Source: Enoplosus armatus (taxonomy: Eukaryota > Chordata > Actinopteri > Centrarchiformes > Enoplosidae). From it: a stretch of 64,000 bases of DNA. The DNA lies in assembly GCF_043641665.1 (NCBI RefSeq), contig NC_092193.1, positions 4,182,001-4,246,000 of the forward strand, read 5' to 3'. A program made the position numbers and the translations under genes. The stretch's first letter is position 1, and every line of letters begins with the position of its first letter. The notes below the pieces were generated by a model that did not search any database, was not told the origin of the DNA, and was given only the letters and a program-made list of their open reading frames with translations. Shown here in pieces: positions 12,592 through 25,772 of the stretch.

Positions 12592-13008
12592 ATGTGCGAT
12601 GAATGTACAATCAGCATTATTGATTGGATAGTGACATTATATTTATCACTGGCATATGCTGTCGTCATCATGATCCAAGTCAAGACAGAAAATCACACAA
12701 ACTTTTCCCACCAGGGTGCAGGATGCACATCTTTGACCTGTAATCGCTATAATCCCAAAGCAAGCAGTTGCCTTTTTACACGTCCAGCAGCAACAGAGCA
12801 ACATTATCATGCCATTGGAGTTGTTTCTGGTCACCCGATGAATGTCAGTCCATTATTCATTTTCCTTTCAGCTCTGGACCCTGAGAAAAAAATGTCTGGA
12901 TGCTCCACTTTCTTCACCAAGAAAGGTTTGCTACATGCCTGCTGGGCAAGTGGCATACAGTTGACTAGTTTAAACTTATTTGCTAAAAACAGAGTTACAA
13001 CAAGCTAA
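12592..13008 (+). other. Unexplained 138-codon open frame
   Basis: One of the longer frames outside known genes. It starts with a hydrophobic run (IIDWIVTLYLSLAYAVVIMI) that could span a membrane, then has no recognisable domain. No promoter or splice context supports it. It is most likely a chance ORF. Confidence 0.12.
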
Positions 13009-14099
13009 ATTTGCAGGCTGAACAACCAAGACAATGAGCTAAAAGAGGCTGAAAAGCTTCATAGAGCTGCAGAGTTGGTGTTAGGGCTATTACTGTAACT
13101 GACCCTGGACAGGCCCTGGATACGATAGAAATCTTCATATTAGATTTTTGAGATTCATGACAGCCATGACCACAAGTAACAGAAATAAAGATTATAGTAC
13201 ACTTGATGTTTTGAAGCAGTAGATAAAAACTGTCTATCTGTAGCTCTGCTGCCATTTCAGGAACAACTTTTATTTTCCCTGTCCGAAAAAAAACATGTTT
13301 CACATCAATGGTTATATCAAACTGAACAAGATTTAATGAAACCTTGTACAGCTGCTTCCTTACAGAAGAACATGGTGCTTTTGAAACATCATAACCTCCT
13401 TTTTATTCCTTTAAGATGCTCAGTGCCACTCAAAGGTCGGACTCAATCTACACTGACACACGCTCAGACTGACACAGAATAAGTTAAACACCTCGTTTCC
13501 CATCAGCACTTTGCTACGAAAGGTCAAGCAATCATACGACAATTCAGCGTTTTTGTGCGTGAGCCGGAACGTTCCTCAGAGCTCAGGACCGTCTCAGCGC
13601 TCGCCATCAAAATGTCACCAATCATCTGTTGATTCAGCATCCTAATGTTTGAACTGCTCGGCCATATTTGAATTGTGACTTTCTCTTCAGGCTTAATATT
13701 CTGAAGAACTGATTCACTCTGCTGTAATGAGCTCCTTCTCAGTAACTGAAGACGTGCTTGTTTAGTCCACAGGCTGTTTGAATTGTTGTCTACAGGAGCC
13801 GAACTGCTGAGTGTGGAACTAATGGAGACGCTAATGACTCTACTGAATCAGAGAGGAGCTGTTTGTGCTTCAGTGGCTGCAGGTTCAAAGGGTTAATGGA
13901 TTATTTCTCCTCTAGGGCCAGGAAGGCAAATAATGTGGTGATATGGTAATCTGAGGAGAGGCGAAGATTTCTGATTGGATGTACAGATTTAACAAGACCA
14001 TAAAGGTGAGTAACTGGTCTTCTTCTTTTATATCTTCCCTCTATGTTACCCTTCTCTCTCTCTCACTCTAAAGGTGAAACCAAACACATTTTAATTCTC

Positions 14100-14480
14100 C
14101 TCAAAGGTGTTAAATAGCAGCCGCGAGTCAGCGGGTCATTTATTCACAGTTACACTCATTTAGCTTCTGCCAAGACTAATGAGCTGCTTAATATTCCCTT
14201 CTTGTCACGGTAGAATTAATTAATGCCCTGACCCGACCAAAGAGAAAAAAAAAAATAACACTACATCACCTCTTTAGTTATGTAATGAGTAAATATTGAA
14301 ATTAAAACTGACACTGTTATGTTGACAATCAGCACTTCAAAGTCTTAATTGATTAAATGAATGCTGTGTACAATAATTAGAAACTAATTTGGCTGATTTT
14401 GAAATAAACTCTGGCCTCATGAAAATAAGCACCGGGTCCAGTTGAATTAAACAGAGAGTTAATGAACTCAAGTTCAAGGA
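14100..14480. other. Candidate conserved non-coding element
   Basis: Contains closely spaced TAAT cores (TAATGAGCTGCTTAAT, GAATTAATTAATG, AATAATTAGAAACTAATT) of the kind bound by homeodomain proteins and common in vertebrate enhancers. Coding is excluded by stops. This is inference from motif density only. Confidence 0.25.
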
Positions 14481-15329
14481 TCTGAATTCATAATTCTTAC
14501 ATTCAACTCTAAGTTTCCTGTTTTTAATAAGTCGTCACTGCATATTGTCGTTTATAACTATACAGCAATATTTACCTCAAGTTTGCTAACATTAACTAAC
14601 ATTAGCCTCACTACTAAACGTGCAAGACCAAGTAAGGCTACAGCTGCAACCCTTGTTAGGCTAGCTAGGCTGTGATTGGGCACTCACTGTTCGGGGGAGG
14701 GGTTCTGCCAACAGTCAACTGAGCTTCATCAACTTCATCAACAGAAAATAAAAAGTGATGCTCCACATTATATCTGATGAACTATACGGAATCACAAACA
14801 TGATTAGCTCTCAGCTTCATCTGAAACCATCCAATGGCAGACTGCCGCTATATTGAAACAGAGCAGTGGATTGTGGGCCGTTGGTGTCCAACCATTCTTC
14901 CCATCAGCAGAGCTGGACTGGGCTCAGTCACATCACATTGGCTGTATTTGAGACTCTCTCAACTCTCTGCAATTATCACCCATTTGACACAGTGTGAGCG
15001 TCTCGTCTGGAATACGAATGAGGAAGATAAAAATACTGAGATCACAGCAAACTGAAGCCTTGTACCTGAAAGAATTATCAACGCCTCGACTCCCATCAAT
15101 GTCCTCACCGAGCCCTCGCTAACAGACAACAATTATATCATTTGTGGCCGCTTCGCCTCCTCACATCTTCAGGCTGGTAATTTACTTCCTCTGAGAGGTG
15201 GATTCCAGCAGTAAATCCTAAATATCAGCCAGTATGTCTCAGGTTTGTAGAGGCTGTATGGCACGAAGCCCAGACCTGCTATTGATGTGTACAGCTTTTA
15301 GTGATGCAGCTAATAAGAGCTTAATGACT

Positions 15330-15354
15330 TGTGTGTGTGCGTGTGTGTGTGTAT
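15330..15354 (+). repeat. (TG)n microsatellite
   Basis: GT units with one C interruption and a TATG end. Confidence 0.85.
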
Positions 15355-18300
15355 GTTTGGGTTTTTAATGCCTAACCTCATGGGAATCCTCTTCCCTGAT
15401 ATCAGAGGTCGGGTCCAGGCAGTTTGTCATCACATCCTGTTTACTGACCTTTGTTAAAACGAAATAGAAATCAGGCCTTTCAAACGTCCTCTTTAGCCTT
15501 GACCTTCCTAAAATATGCTAATCCGAAACACACAACGACATCCTTGTAAATAGAATCCAATCCCTTTGTTTCAGCTCCATCCAAAGGCTGATATGTGACA
15601 AAAGGAACTAAATTGCTTTTGAAGTAAGTGAAGGAAAGCGTGTTAACTGACGAGGCTGTTTTGGCATTGAAGGTTGAAAGACATGTCGACAGAACCGTAC
15701 CTGGTACTACTGCTATATTCAGACATTTCCCCTCATCAAGAGAATTGTAGGGTATGTATGAAAGCTTTTTACCCTTCTGGGTTATTAGATCAAATGCATG
15801 AAAAGGATGGTCCTTGAGGTATCTTAAAGTTTTAAAACTAAGGTCTCATAAATGCCTAAGGTCACAAAGGCTGGTGTACCAAACAAGCTGTAGGGACAAC
15901 TGTCCTGGGGCCCCAGACCTCCCAATATTCACTATGTGTGACTTGCTTTTAAAAAAAGACACCACTAAAACAGCATTAGCTGACAATTGACCTTAATTCA
16001 GTTTCAGTTTTAAATAATTTTCTTGTCGTTTTGGCCATCATTTCCATCAGTCATGATGACGATCTATTCACCAAGTTAAATACTGAGATCTGGAAACGCT
16101 GCGTCGTTGCTGAAAAGAACTTGATGGAGAAAGAAACATGAGCTGTCAGACGATCAGACGGGTTTTAAACAAACCCCGAGGTTATTCAAACTTATCTGGA
16201 AGAGGACACAAAGGTGAACATTTCAATTATTCCCCAAACTGTCTGTTGTAAACATCCATCACATCAATTTCAGTGGTTTGGATAATCTGTACAAACTGCT
16301 GGCTTTGTGATCCCAAAACTCAGCAATTACTTTGGTGAGTACAATGTTATCATAACCGATAGAGATGAAGGTCAACAGGGGAAAAAAAGGGCCCAAGTTG
16401 TAATAAAGAACATGTTTCCTTCCAGCATTATTACCCAATCTTGTGGCTCAGTCCTGCAGTCAAAATTGTAGTTTGACATCAGCAATCTGGATGTGTCCCC
16501 ACCTACATGGAGCACAGATAAAAACATTACAAAGCCTCAATAAGTGTGCAGAGATTTGTGCTATAGAATGATTAGTTAACATATCCACTCCCCTGTGCTG
16601 TAACACATTTTATTAGGTACAGAGACAGATGATGTCCTTTTAAGTTACTTAATTAGTGTAGCGCCCTTCAGGAAATTCATTGTGTGCCAGCGGCGATCGT
16701 CAAACATTTACAACAAACGTTACAAATAGAAACGGTCAAAAACAAGTTCTATGCGTGCAGCAATAACACCAACAATTAAGAAGCAAAACAACACACATCA
16801 AGACACAACCATCATATCAAATAGACGTTTTAACACAGCTACAGTACACTGGTGGATATGAAACATCCACAATAATATAATCTGTTTATTCCGGTGATGG
16901 ATGGAAATGAAACTCTTCCTAGTGAAGTTACTAAGGCTCCAATCATGATACGAACGACCTAAAAAGAGATAAAAAAAAGATGTTCAGCACTTTCAGGCTG
17001 CTGCCAGCTACTGTAATGGATTTCAACTGAGAGCAAGAAAGAAAAAGTGATAGAGGACAGGGAGCAAAGTAATAAGAGGAGACAGACGGTGAGAGGGAAC
17101 AAAGAGAAGAGACTTTGAGAGAGATATTTAGAATATTCTCCAACTTTCACGTAACATATTCCAACATGGACAGAATGAAACAGCGACAGAGAAAGAGTGG
17201 AGATCCAAGGAGAGGAATAAAGGTCGGTTTTGTCCGACACGTCAGCCTTCCAGGTGTCTGTGTGGAAATAAAAGAGTGAGCAGACGGGACAATGGAGCTG
17301 TGTGTGTTCAAGCTGGTGAATGGAGCTCCTCGGGGAGCTCAACCAACACACACATCTCTCTTTTTAGGTTTATCAAGGTCAAATCTAAGTCATGTAATCC
17401 TCTGATGAGCTGCTGATGAGCCCACGAGCAAGGCCTTCATTGCGTCGTTGTGAAAGAACTCGAGAGCTGACCCGGTCTGGACACCAGACTGCACTCAGTG
17501 GGCCGGACAATAACCTGAAAACTACAGTTATTTAATATTTGATTGTTGTGTAACAAAACGTCTTAGCTCAAAGGTTCAGTGACTAGCTTTTTGGGGCTTT
17601 CCACTGCATCTCATAGTCTTCGTGCTTACGCCTTAACAGATGACACTCTGTCACAGCTGCTGGTTAATGTATTCCTTCCTCTTTGTGAATGTTGTCTTTT
17701 TGCATTTCAGATGATCACTTGCAAAGATGATGATGGAACTAAGAAAGGGAGACTTGAATGTTATTTTCTCCTCCCTGTTGAATGGTCGCTGGTGTGTTTT
17801 TGAGGCAGATTAACATTCAGTCTCTGTCTTGAGAGACAGAGGAGGCTCTGTGTCGGCGTAGCTGCTCGGCCAATCAAAGCTTCTTCAAACATACCTCTGA
17901 TTACATGTTAGAAACAAAAATCTGCATCTGTACTCACTGAATAACTGCTTCAGATTCTTTTCCCAAAAGACTCTCTGATTGGAAAGATTTCCTCCCATCA
18001 TCATCATCATCATCTCCTGGTAGATTCACACACATACATGCACACGTCAATCTCTGCAGCCCTCCATTATGTGGCTTTGAAATGGAAGTTAACAGGCTCA
18101 GTCTGTGAAATGGCCAGTAATGTCAGTTATGACACAGAGCTGCGCTGAATTGTAATGATGCTTTATGCTAACACTGTCACACCTTCGCCTGACTCTCTCT
18201 CTGCCGCATCAAACAATAATCACTTTACCGAACTCCCTCTCCTACATTCAACCACAGTATACTCGCTTCGTATGACTCTCTCTTTTCTACTCCAAAAAGA

Positions 18301-18585
18301 AAGTAGTTTTTCCGTGGTGTCTATCAAAGAGTGCGGCGGCTTTACTTGATTCTCGCTCTCACGTTTCGAACTGCAGTTGATGTTATTTTGATACAGTAAT
18401 GTGTGGTGATTATAGGCTCGATGACCCATAGCTTAGTGTACATGCCAGAGTAGGAACTGAGAAAACATCAGTCTGCATCAGTGCAAACAATGTTATGAAT
18501 TAAATTTACTGACTGTTGTCAATTGTTCTGAAACAACAACACATACCCTATAAGTTTAAAGTATTCTATATTTTATTATCAGGTG
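15355..18585. other. Intergenic stretch
   Basis: No gene recognised. A CAT run lies at 17996-18015. Short open frames rich in Ser/Leu around 16943-17351 reflect a GA-rich plus strand. Confidence 0.4.
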
Positions 18586-18930
18586 CCCTGTGGAGTTTTC
18601 TTCTAAACAAAGTGTTTACATTCAGCGTTTATCACCAAAAGGCATTTTGTTGGCGCATTGCTTCTCTTCTTGGTGCATTACCGCCACCGGTCGAGCAGTA
18701 GAATCGTTTAGAAATCTGCAAAATTGGCAGGAATGTGTATCGCGTCCCCCGCATGCTGAGTTGCTGACTTGAGCGCGCACTATATATAACCAAACCAAAA
18801 GCCACTCATCAAAACAATGCTTCTTTTGGATATCAACAAAGTCTATTTCCCGTCTTAACAAAGACAGAAGTTTTGAGTTTGTTCTGAGACAATTATTTTT
18901 GTTCCTCCACACAGAAAAAATGATTCCCTG
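18586..18930 (+). repeat. Probable dispersed fish repeat
   Basis: Starts CCCTGTGGAGTTTTCTTC and includes CCGCCACCGGTCGAGCAGTA, GCATGCTGAGTTGCTGACTT and GCGCGCACTATATATAACC. I recall this combination as a frequent teleost repeat but cannot name it. The opening 14 bases recur exactly at 47754-47767. Confidence 0.45.
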
Positions 18931-18942
18931 TTGCTAAGCGAC

Positions 18943-18973
18943 TTATTTATTTATTTATTTATCTATCTATTTT
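18943..18973 (+). repeat. (TTTA)n tetranucleotide repeat
   Basis: About five TTTA units followed by ATCT units. Confidence 0.85.
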
Positions 18974-19792
18974 GTACATCCTTTCATTCATCCAGTGCTG
19001 AATCTGACAGTTCGGTGTAGAAAATCTTTCTAAACAAAGTTGCTGAGAAAAGAATCCACTGCATCTTAAGCTGTCATGGTGTTTTTGTGGCAACAGAGAA
19101 CACAGACGGTAGAAAGTGTCAAGTTGCAGGATTTGTGTTACTTAAATGTAAACAAGGCGCACTGATAATTCACGGAATATCTCTTTTCCAGCTTCTTGCT
19201 TACAAAAAGTGAACATAAAAAGAAGCGCATGAAGAGTAAATGAACATGAGAGAAGCTGTAACATGCAGAGGCAACACATGCAGCCTGCTGTGTGCGGTGA
19301 GATTACAGCTGTTCTTAATACTCTTCACTCTGCTTATTTATAGGCCTCTAAAGACTCAATATATTTTTACACTTTACATGTAAGGAGCTTACAGTCTTTT
19401 GGACTATACTGTGGGCCACTTTTCCGCCTCTATTTTTTAGCATGGATATCTCCAACATCATAATGCATCGTCAAATGTAACTCATGGTTCGTACAGCTTT
19501 TTAAGAGTAAAATTCAAGCACTTTCAAGGTACCTAAATCAAAGATTTCAATTCTGAGAGCATAAGGCCGTAACAGTAACGCAATAATACAAGAGAATAAT
19601 GTTCATTCTCTGCAGCCAGCAGGTAACATTAATCAATCATTTGTTTGTTGTTATGCAGATGTGGGATCCCCGTGCTGTTTAATTTAGTAGCGAAAATTTC
19701 CAACATTTTCCCTGTGGAGAAGTTAACGCCACAGAACAACATGATGACATCTCTTCTTCATATTTGCATTTGAAAACCAAGAGGGTAGCTGG

Positions 19793-19798
<6 letters not shown>

Positions 19799-19886
<88 letters not shown>
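19799..19886 (+). repeat. (CA)44 microsatellite
   Basis: 88 bp of uninterrupted CA, the longest perfect simple repeat in the window. Open frames reading Cys-Val across it on the minus strand are artefacts. Confidence 0.98.
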
Positions 19887-19888
<2 letters not shown>

Positions 19889-21269
19889 CTCTGTGGGAGT
19901 TGATTTGATGCAGGCTTAATTAATGATTTGATAACTGTTGAGGCGTTAAACGGAGCACAGGGAAAAAGCGAGAATCCCAGATGAGGAGAGAAAGCAGAGC
20001 TAAACCGTTTGTTAATACAATGTGAAGGATTTCTCTCTCTCACCTCCTGTAACACACTGTCTTTCTATCTCCTCTCTGTTTAAATCGGCCTGTCTCTGTC
20101 TCAGTCTCTCCACCTTTCTCTGCCAGCCTTGATCTCCGTCTCAGATCAGCGCAGCAGGACGCCTGCAGCGCGCTGCCAGTGATACTGTAAATGTGCAGGA
20201 GGAGAGCTCTCGCCTCTGCAGACTCTCTGTAGTTGCCGTTTCATTAGAAAGCAGCAGTCGTTCTTTTACCTGGACAGTCAGATGGTTAATGAAATGATGT
20301 GTGTGTCAAACTTCAAAGAAAAAGTAACCTCGTTATTTCAGAGGAACAGATTCAATGTAAAGTTTGTATCAGCTTAAACTTTAGTCAGAGAATCACTTCT
20401 GAAGGTAGTCCAGTTGCAAGAGGTTATTCAGATTTCAGATAGTTTTCCAATGAAGGCCCTCGCCTAACATGCTGAAGATAAGACGGCAGCATCTTATCTT
20501 TCCTTGACCTTTTGTCACTTTCTCAGTACGGGTGATGGCTGAACTGTACTGTAAACCAGTAAGCGTAAAAGCTAATGAACTGATTATAAGTTAAAATTAC
20601 TAAAGGTACTGTTTTGAGCATCAAGTGGCATCAATTGCACTGTGTGTTTGTTAAAGGTGTCGCTCGTGGTGACGAACCCACAGAGAAATATCACCCAACT
20701 GCAGTCCTCCTCAGCTCTACGGAGCGTTTTAGTGTCTGTCAGCTCATTGTTTTGGTTTCACTGCTCTCATTAGTGTGGTTTCCAGATGCAAGCTGTTTTC
20801 ATCTACAAACGCTCTGATAAATGTACTGTCCTCTACCTGAGCATCAAACAACAGACAGACAGAGTTAGCGACTAATTGGTGAAAAAGTGGAGCAGCTTCT
20901 TCCTTGTTATGGGACTAGTGGCTAATGTAGCCTCGAGCCACTAGCCTTTGTGGAGCCACAGAAGGCTTTATATAACTTTTTTCACATATGCAGCGTTACT
21001 TCCCAAGACCTGTAAACAGACTTTCATGTGTGAAAACCGTTAGTTCCCCTTTCAATGACATCTTATCACCTTATCGTAGAAGTTGATTCCTGGGCTGCTC
21101 CCAAAAATATCAATCAATTAATGCTGATTTGATTGATGAAAACAAGAAGCATTAAGACAGTAAGAAACATAACTAGAAAACCCTCAGAACCATCCACCAA
21201 GGCTGCATAATCATCTAAATATGTAAAATAAATTTGTCAGGTTTATGTGTTTATTAGTAGAAAATAATA

Positions 21270-21480
21270 GCAGACCTGCAATGATTAGTCAATTAATGGA
21301 GTTCAAGTCATTTTTCAAACTAAAATGCTAATTACTTTTATAGTTCCAGGATCTCAAATGTGAGAATTTGTCACTTTCCTTGTTCTTACGTTATAGTAAG
21401 TTGAATATTGTTGGACTGTTGGTTGGACATTTGATGAAGTCACCTTGGACTCTAGGATATTGTGATGGACATTTTTGACT
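21270..21480 (-). repeat. Dispersed repeat family A, copy 2
   Basis: Opposite orientation to copy 1. Contains CTCAAATGTGAGAATTTGTC, GTTGAATATTGTTGGACTGT and GAAGTCACCTTGGACTCTAG, then ATTGTGATGGACATTTTTGAC. Confidence 0.65.
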
Positions 21481-22379
21481 GTATTCTAATGTTTCATCGG
21501 CCAAACGAACAGAAATTACAATTTGTCACAATCCTAAATATTTATTTTACTGCATCAAAAGAGATACATGTGCCAGATTTCCTTCATTCAAATATGTGCT
21601 GTACCACAAAAACTGTGTCAAATGTTTATATTGTGGTAGAAACACAAAACTATTGTAGTGCGACCTCTTAAAATGTTTCAGCAAGCTAAAATGTCAAGTA
21701 TGCACATCTGGTTTTGCTGCCAGTCCCTCAGAATCCTTATATCAATGATCAACAACCAAAGAAATACATTATTGAAGAGACAGAGACACAGATCTCTACA
21801 CCAGCAGTAGTCTCAAAAGACCAGAGCGAAATGCAGCTACAAGACATGTTTCTGTTTGAGTACATTATCACTGTCAATCTCTCCACCTGCACTTAAAACA
21901 CACAGCTGAAATCTTCCGGCACGTTCTCTGGGGATTGTTGAATGTCATTCTGGGACATGTAGTCAGTGATTGATGCATAAGTAGGTAAAGCAAGAAGGAC
22001 AGGTACAACAGTAAATTACAACACTGCATCACAAAATCACATCACACCTCCTGCTGTGCTAAACACATCGATAGTCACATATTTCCACATATGAAAACAT
22101 TGCTATGCTGTGAAGATATGTCTCTTCTCTGCTGTCATTAACAACCCGGCTGCAGCTCTCTGTTCTGCCCTCTGAGCTGCAGGCAAAGTCAGCCACTAAA
22201 GAAACAGGACAATTACACACATAATGAACTCTGCCGAGAGGAGAAATTAAAATTTAAACTGAGCCAGGTGTACTGCTGAACGAGAGGAAGAGAGAGAGTC
22301 GAATGTGCCGCCAGGTTTATGAAATTAGACAGAAGGATGGGAGGAAAAGGTGGGACTGAATAAATAATCAAACTGTAGC

Positions 22380-22860
22380 GAGGTGAGAGTTAGTCCGACT
22401 CGTTTTAATTGAATTTAGGTTTCTCTTCATCAGCGGCTGATTCCAGATCAGACAGCAGCGGTGATGATATAAAGAGATTAAAACTGTTATTTCTCTTCGT
22501 ATTCAGTGTAGTTAAGAGCAGTCGGCTGCTTTCTAATCAAACTTTTGTTCAGTTGTGACTGTTACAAGGGCTTCGACTGATTAAACATTCCCCTGTTTTC
22601 AAATCATGTAGACTTTTGCAAATCTGACTGAAGATAAAAGTGTTTTTGTTCAAGAGCAGAAAGTTGTGTTCGCTGCAGTGAGAGAGCTGCCTCATAACTC
22701 TGCCTCTCTCTCTGATGACCTTATTTTCTCTAAACTATAATTCAGAGGTCTTGAATTAAGCGGCCTTTTGATCTAAATGATGTTATTAATCAGCCGCCAG
22801 AGGAGAGGAACCACTAATGACCTTTATAATGAGAGGGCTGCAGTCAACATGCTTCTTCTT
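22380..22860. other. Candidate conserved non-coding elements
   Basis: Two stretches (22380-22545 and 22720-22860) with TTTTAATTGAATTT, TTAATCAGCCGCC and ACTAATGACCTTTATAATGA motifs. Stops in most frames. Inference from motif content only. Confidence 0.2.
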
Positions 22861-23354
22861 CTCTGCTCTTCACCTCCTGCCGTGCACTCTTCCCCTTCAG
22901 CGTCTGCCCTTTTGTCTTCTGCTCTCACTTCCTTTCTTTCCCTTTCTTTCCTTTTCTCTCCATACCCTCCCTCTCACTTTTCTTTCACATGCTTTAATTA
23001 TTTTTTCATGCTTTAAATATCTTTGAGGGGAAATTGAGGGATTGAGTATGAAAATGTCCAAAAGGAGAATAAAGAACAAAAAGAACAAAAAAAGCTGTTC
23101 AGTGGATGTTTTCATCAAAGTTTCGCAGCATACTGGGAGTGTGTGCATTTTGTAGAACATGTATTCCCAGTAGGAAAGCTGCCTCATTCAACCCACTGAA
23201 CATCTTTGAGTCTGAGCGGCTGTTCAGACCGCTGCAGCGAGCATCCTGACTTAAGTAAAGTTAAGTAAAGTCAAAATACATGAAGGAACTTTATGAAGGA
23301 AATTAAAATTATTTACCACATTAAGTTTCTCACTACTACAAACAATAATCAGTC

Positions 23355-23745
23355 ATTTAGCACTGGTCCTAGTAATGTTATTTCAACAACACCACCAAGC
23401 TGGAGTGCCATGTAGAGAGAGTTGCCTCAACTTCCTCGATGCGACTCTCTCTCCACATGGCTCTGCTGTAGCCACGGCTGTGGCCCACTACGTTGCTACG
23501 GTTGCTCCCCCATTCAGCTCTCGCTAACCAGTCATTACTGGTTGACGTAAACACATCACTACTGGTGCACCAGCGCGGGAATGTCGCCACAGACACCAGA
23601 TTTAAAAACTCTGTATACTGAGAAATACAGAGAGATTTACCTGGCGGTGATAGGGTTAATCAATATTGTGTGAAGTCGTTTGGCAACGGCTTGAATGTAA
23701 CGGACGTTCATTCATATGTAAAAGTCCCGCACTTCAGCTTTAAAA
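23355..23745. repeat. Possible dispersed repeat
   Basis: A more GC-rich block with CACTACTGGTGCACCAGCGC, GTGATAGGGTTAATCAATAT and AAGTCCCGCACTTCAGCTTT that resembles a repeat I associate with teleost genomes. I cannot name it and see only this copy. Confidence 0.3.
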
Positions 23746-24027
23746 CATAAAGCAGCTCAAGTGTGCTCAAACTTTGTAATATATATATGTATAAAAAGTA
23801 CAAAAAACAAATCACTATGGACGACACAGTTTAAGATGAACGTAAAGAGAAACACATAACGCAACATTATGATGGTGATGGTGAAGCCAGTGATGTCAGT
23901 CAAGACGGGCATGTTAATTTGTCCACAACCTCCATCACAACAGCAAAATGATAACCAGCCAAGCCGCACCACAGAAGGAAGAAGAAAGAGATCCTGTCTC
24001 CTTTGGACCGGCTCATGGCCTTACATG

Positions 24028-24041
24028 GTTACCATGGAAAC
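24028..24041 (+). promoter_or_regulatory. X-box-like RFX motif
   Basis: GTTACCATGGAAAC is a near-palindrome matching the RFX consensus GTNRCC-RGYAAC closely. No gene start is recognised next to it, so it may be an enhancer site or chance. Confidence 0.3.
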
Positions 24042-25358
24042 AGAGCGGAACCGGTGACTAAGCAACGTGGGATCGGTGTGGTTCTGTAGTGAAGCTTTAA
24101 ACACTGTGGGACAGACAAGAGTCACATCTTGTACCTTTGACCAACAAATAACAGAAAAGATAAAACGGTGACGATCTCTGAAACCGGAAAAATAAGATTC
24201 ATGATGACAGAAATCTCACTGCCAGGAATGTATTGCCAAACATCCAGCAGACACAGAAACACCAGATACGAATCAAACACTGCCAAAAATGTTGACCACA
24301 CACAGCAGACAGCCCAGTGTTGGCAGCTGAGTGATATTTTCTCTTACAGAATGTAGCTGCACACAAATGGCCTCAATGAAACAAAAATCACTTTTAATGT
24401 GACACAAGAGCCGAGAAGTCTTTTTCTTTCGTTTCTGTCTGTACTTCTTTGTCATTACCATGAAGTTGCACAATGGAACCACTGAAATGTATTGTTCCTT
24501 GTAGTCGAGGGCTTGTAGAGGCAGAAAAGACTCATCAGATCACATATTTTCACACCAACCGAACGAGTCCGCCCTGACGGAGGCAGGAAGAACAAATGTG
24601 CATACTCAAAACCCCAGCAGATGATTTACAGAGGCAAAACTCTGAAACAGAATAAAAAGATGCCAGGATCTCAACGGTTCATCAGCAGCTCCACCATCCA
24701 GAGCTATAATCATGCTAATCCTCCAGCTGGAGACTTTGTCCTGAATGTTTGCTTCCTGTCTGGCAGAGTGTGAGAGCGTCTGTTTGGCGCTGACCTCGTC
24801 CTTTAGCTGATTCAGTCTCTGATGTTTGGCACGAAGAGCCCACGGCTTCGCTTTTTAAAAACACAGTCGACAGTAACTCTCCACCAGCCGAAGGCTCATC
24901 ATTAAAATGTTGTGCACAGAGGTGTAAAACCAGCCAGGAATTCAGACAGCATGCAGGATCAGCTGGGTCTGTTCTCAACACTCTCGAGGTACGAATACAA
25001 TCCAGGACACACACAGTGAATGTTTATGCATAAAGTGATAATACAACTCAGCTGTGTATAAGCTCCTGCTGTGCCATATAAAGTGTCACTATATGCAGTG
25101 TTTTTCCTGTTTTCTATGAATACAGGACATTAGTTTGTTTGAGTGACTGAACTGTTAGTGAGTCATGATGGTGTAATGGCTGGACCGTCCTAATGTTGAC
25201 CACAAACAGCTTTATTTTACACGCCCATATTCCCTAATTTTTCAAGGACACTCCCTGGAAAGAACTATGTGGTTTGGTAGTATCTATAGAAAAATAGGGA
25301 CCACGTTTTGAGGCTGTTTGAGTTGAGTCCGCTGTGTTGAGTTTTTACACTGATTTCC

Positions 25359-25772
25359 TGTCAAGCGGGTGTGTACGAGGCAGCGAGGGAAAGGACCCAA
25401 ATGCAGAAAATCAGGCAGACTGGAACAGTTCACTGATTTAATAGAAAAAGATGACAATAAATACGCTTACAGGCAGCAAGCCCCGACAGAAGCAGATGAG
25501 AATCCACAGGTTAAAAGGAATAAGGTGAGGAAAAAGGGGCATGCGGGTACAGATTAGGGTTCAGGTTCAGAGGCTTGAAAGCAAAAGCACAAAGCAACAT
25601 TGATGATCTGAGAGCAGGTGGAGATGGGCTGGTACAAATACTATGGGGGGTAATCGGGGGAATGAGGAACAGGTGCAGGTGGATGTGGGAGTCAGGTGAC
25701 TTGGACAGGTGGGAAAGTCAGGGACAGAGGGGCAGACTGACTCACATAAAAACAACTGAGACGGACGTGACA
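25359..25772. mobile_element. Possible non-autonomous DNA transposon (MITE-like)
   Basis: A block of about 414 bp with ends TGTCA and TGACA, flanked on both sides by TTTCC. Its interior (AGGCAGCGAGGGAAAGGACC, CAAATGCAG, and GGAACAGGTGCAGGTG) resembles a widespread hAT-type fish repeat. The direct repeat is 5 bp, not the 8 bp expected for hAT, so the class is uncertain. Confidence 0.4.

Noticed and set aside
19679..20055. Cys-Val repeat proteins on the minus strand
   Set aside because: Translation of the CA microsatellite.
22777..23187. Ser/Phe/Leu-rich overlapping frames
   Set aside because: Caused by a CT-rich tract (22880-22990); no domain and frames overlap on both strands.
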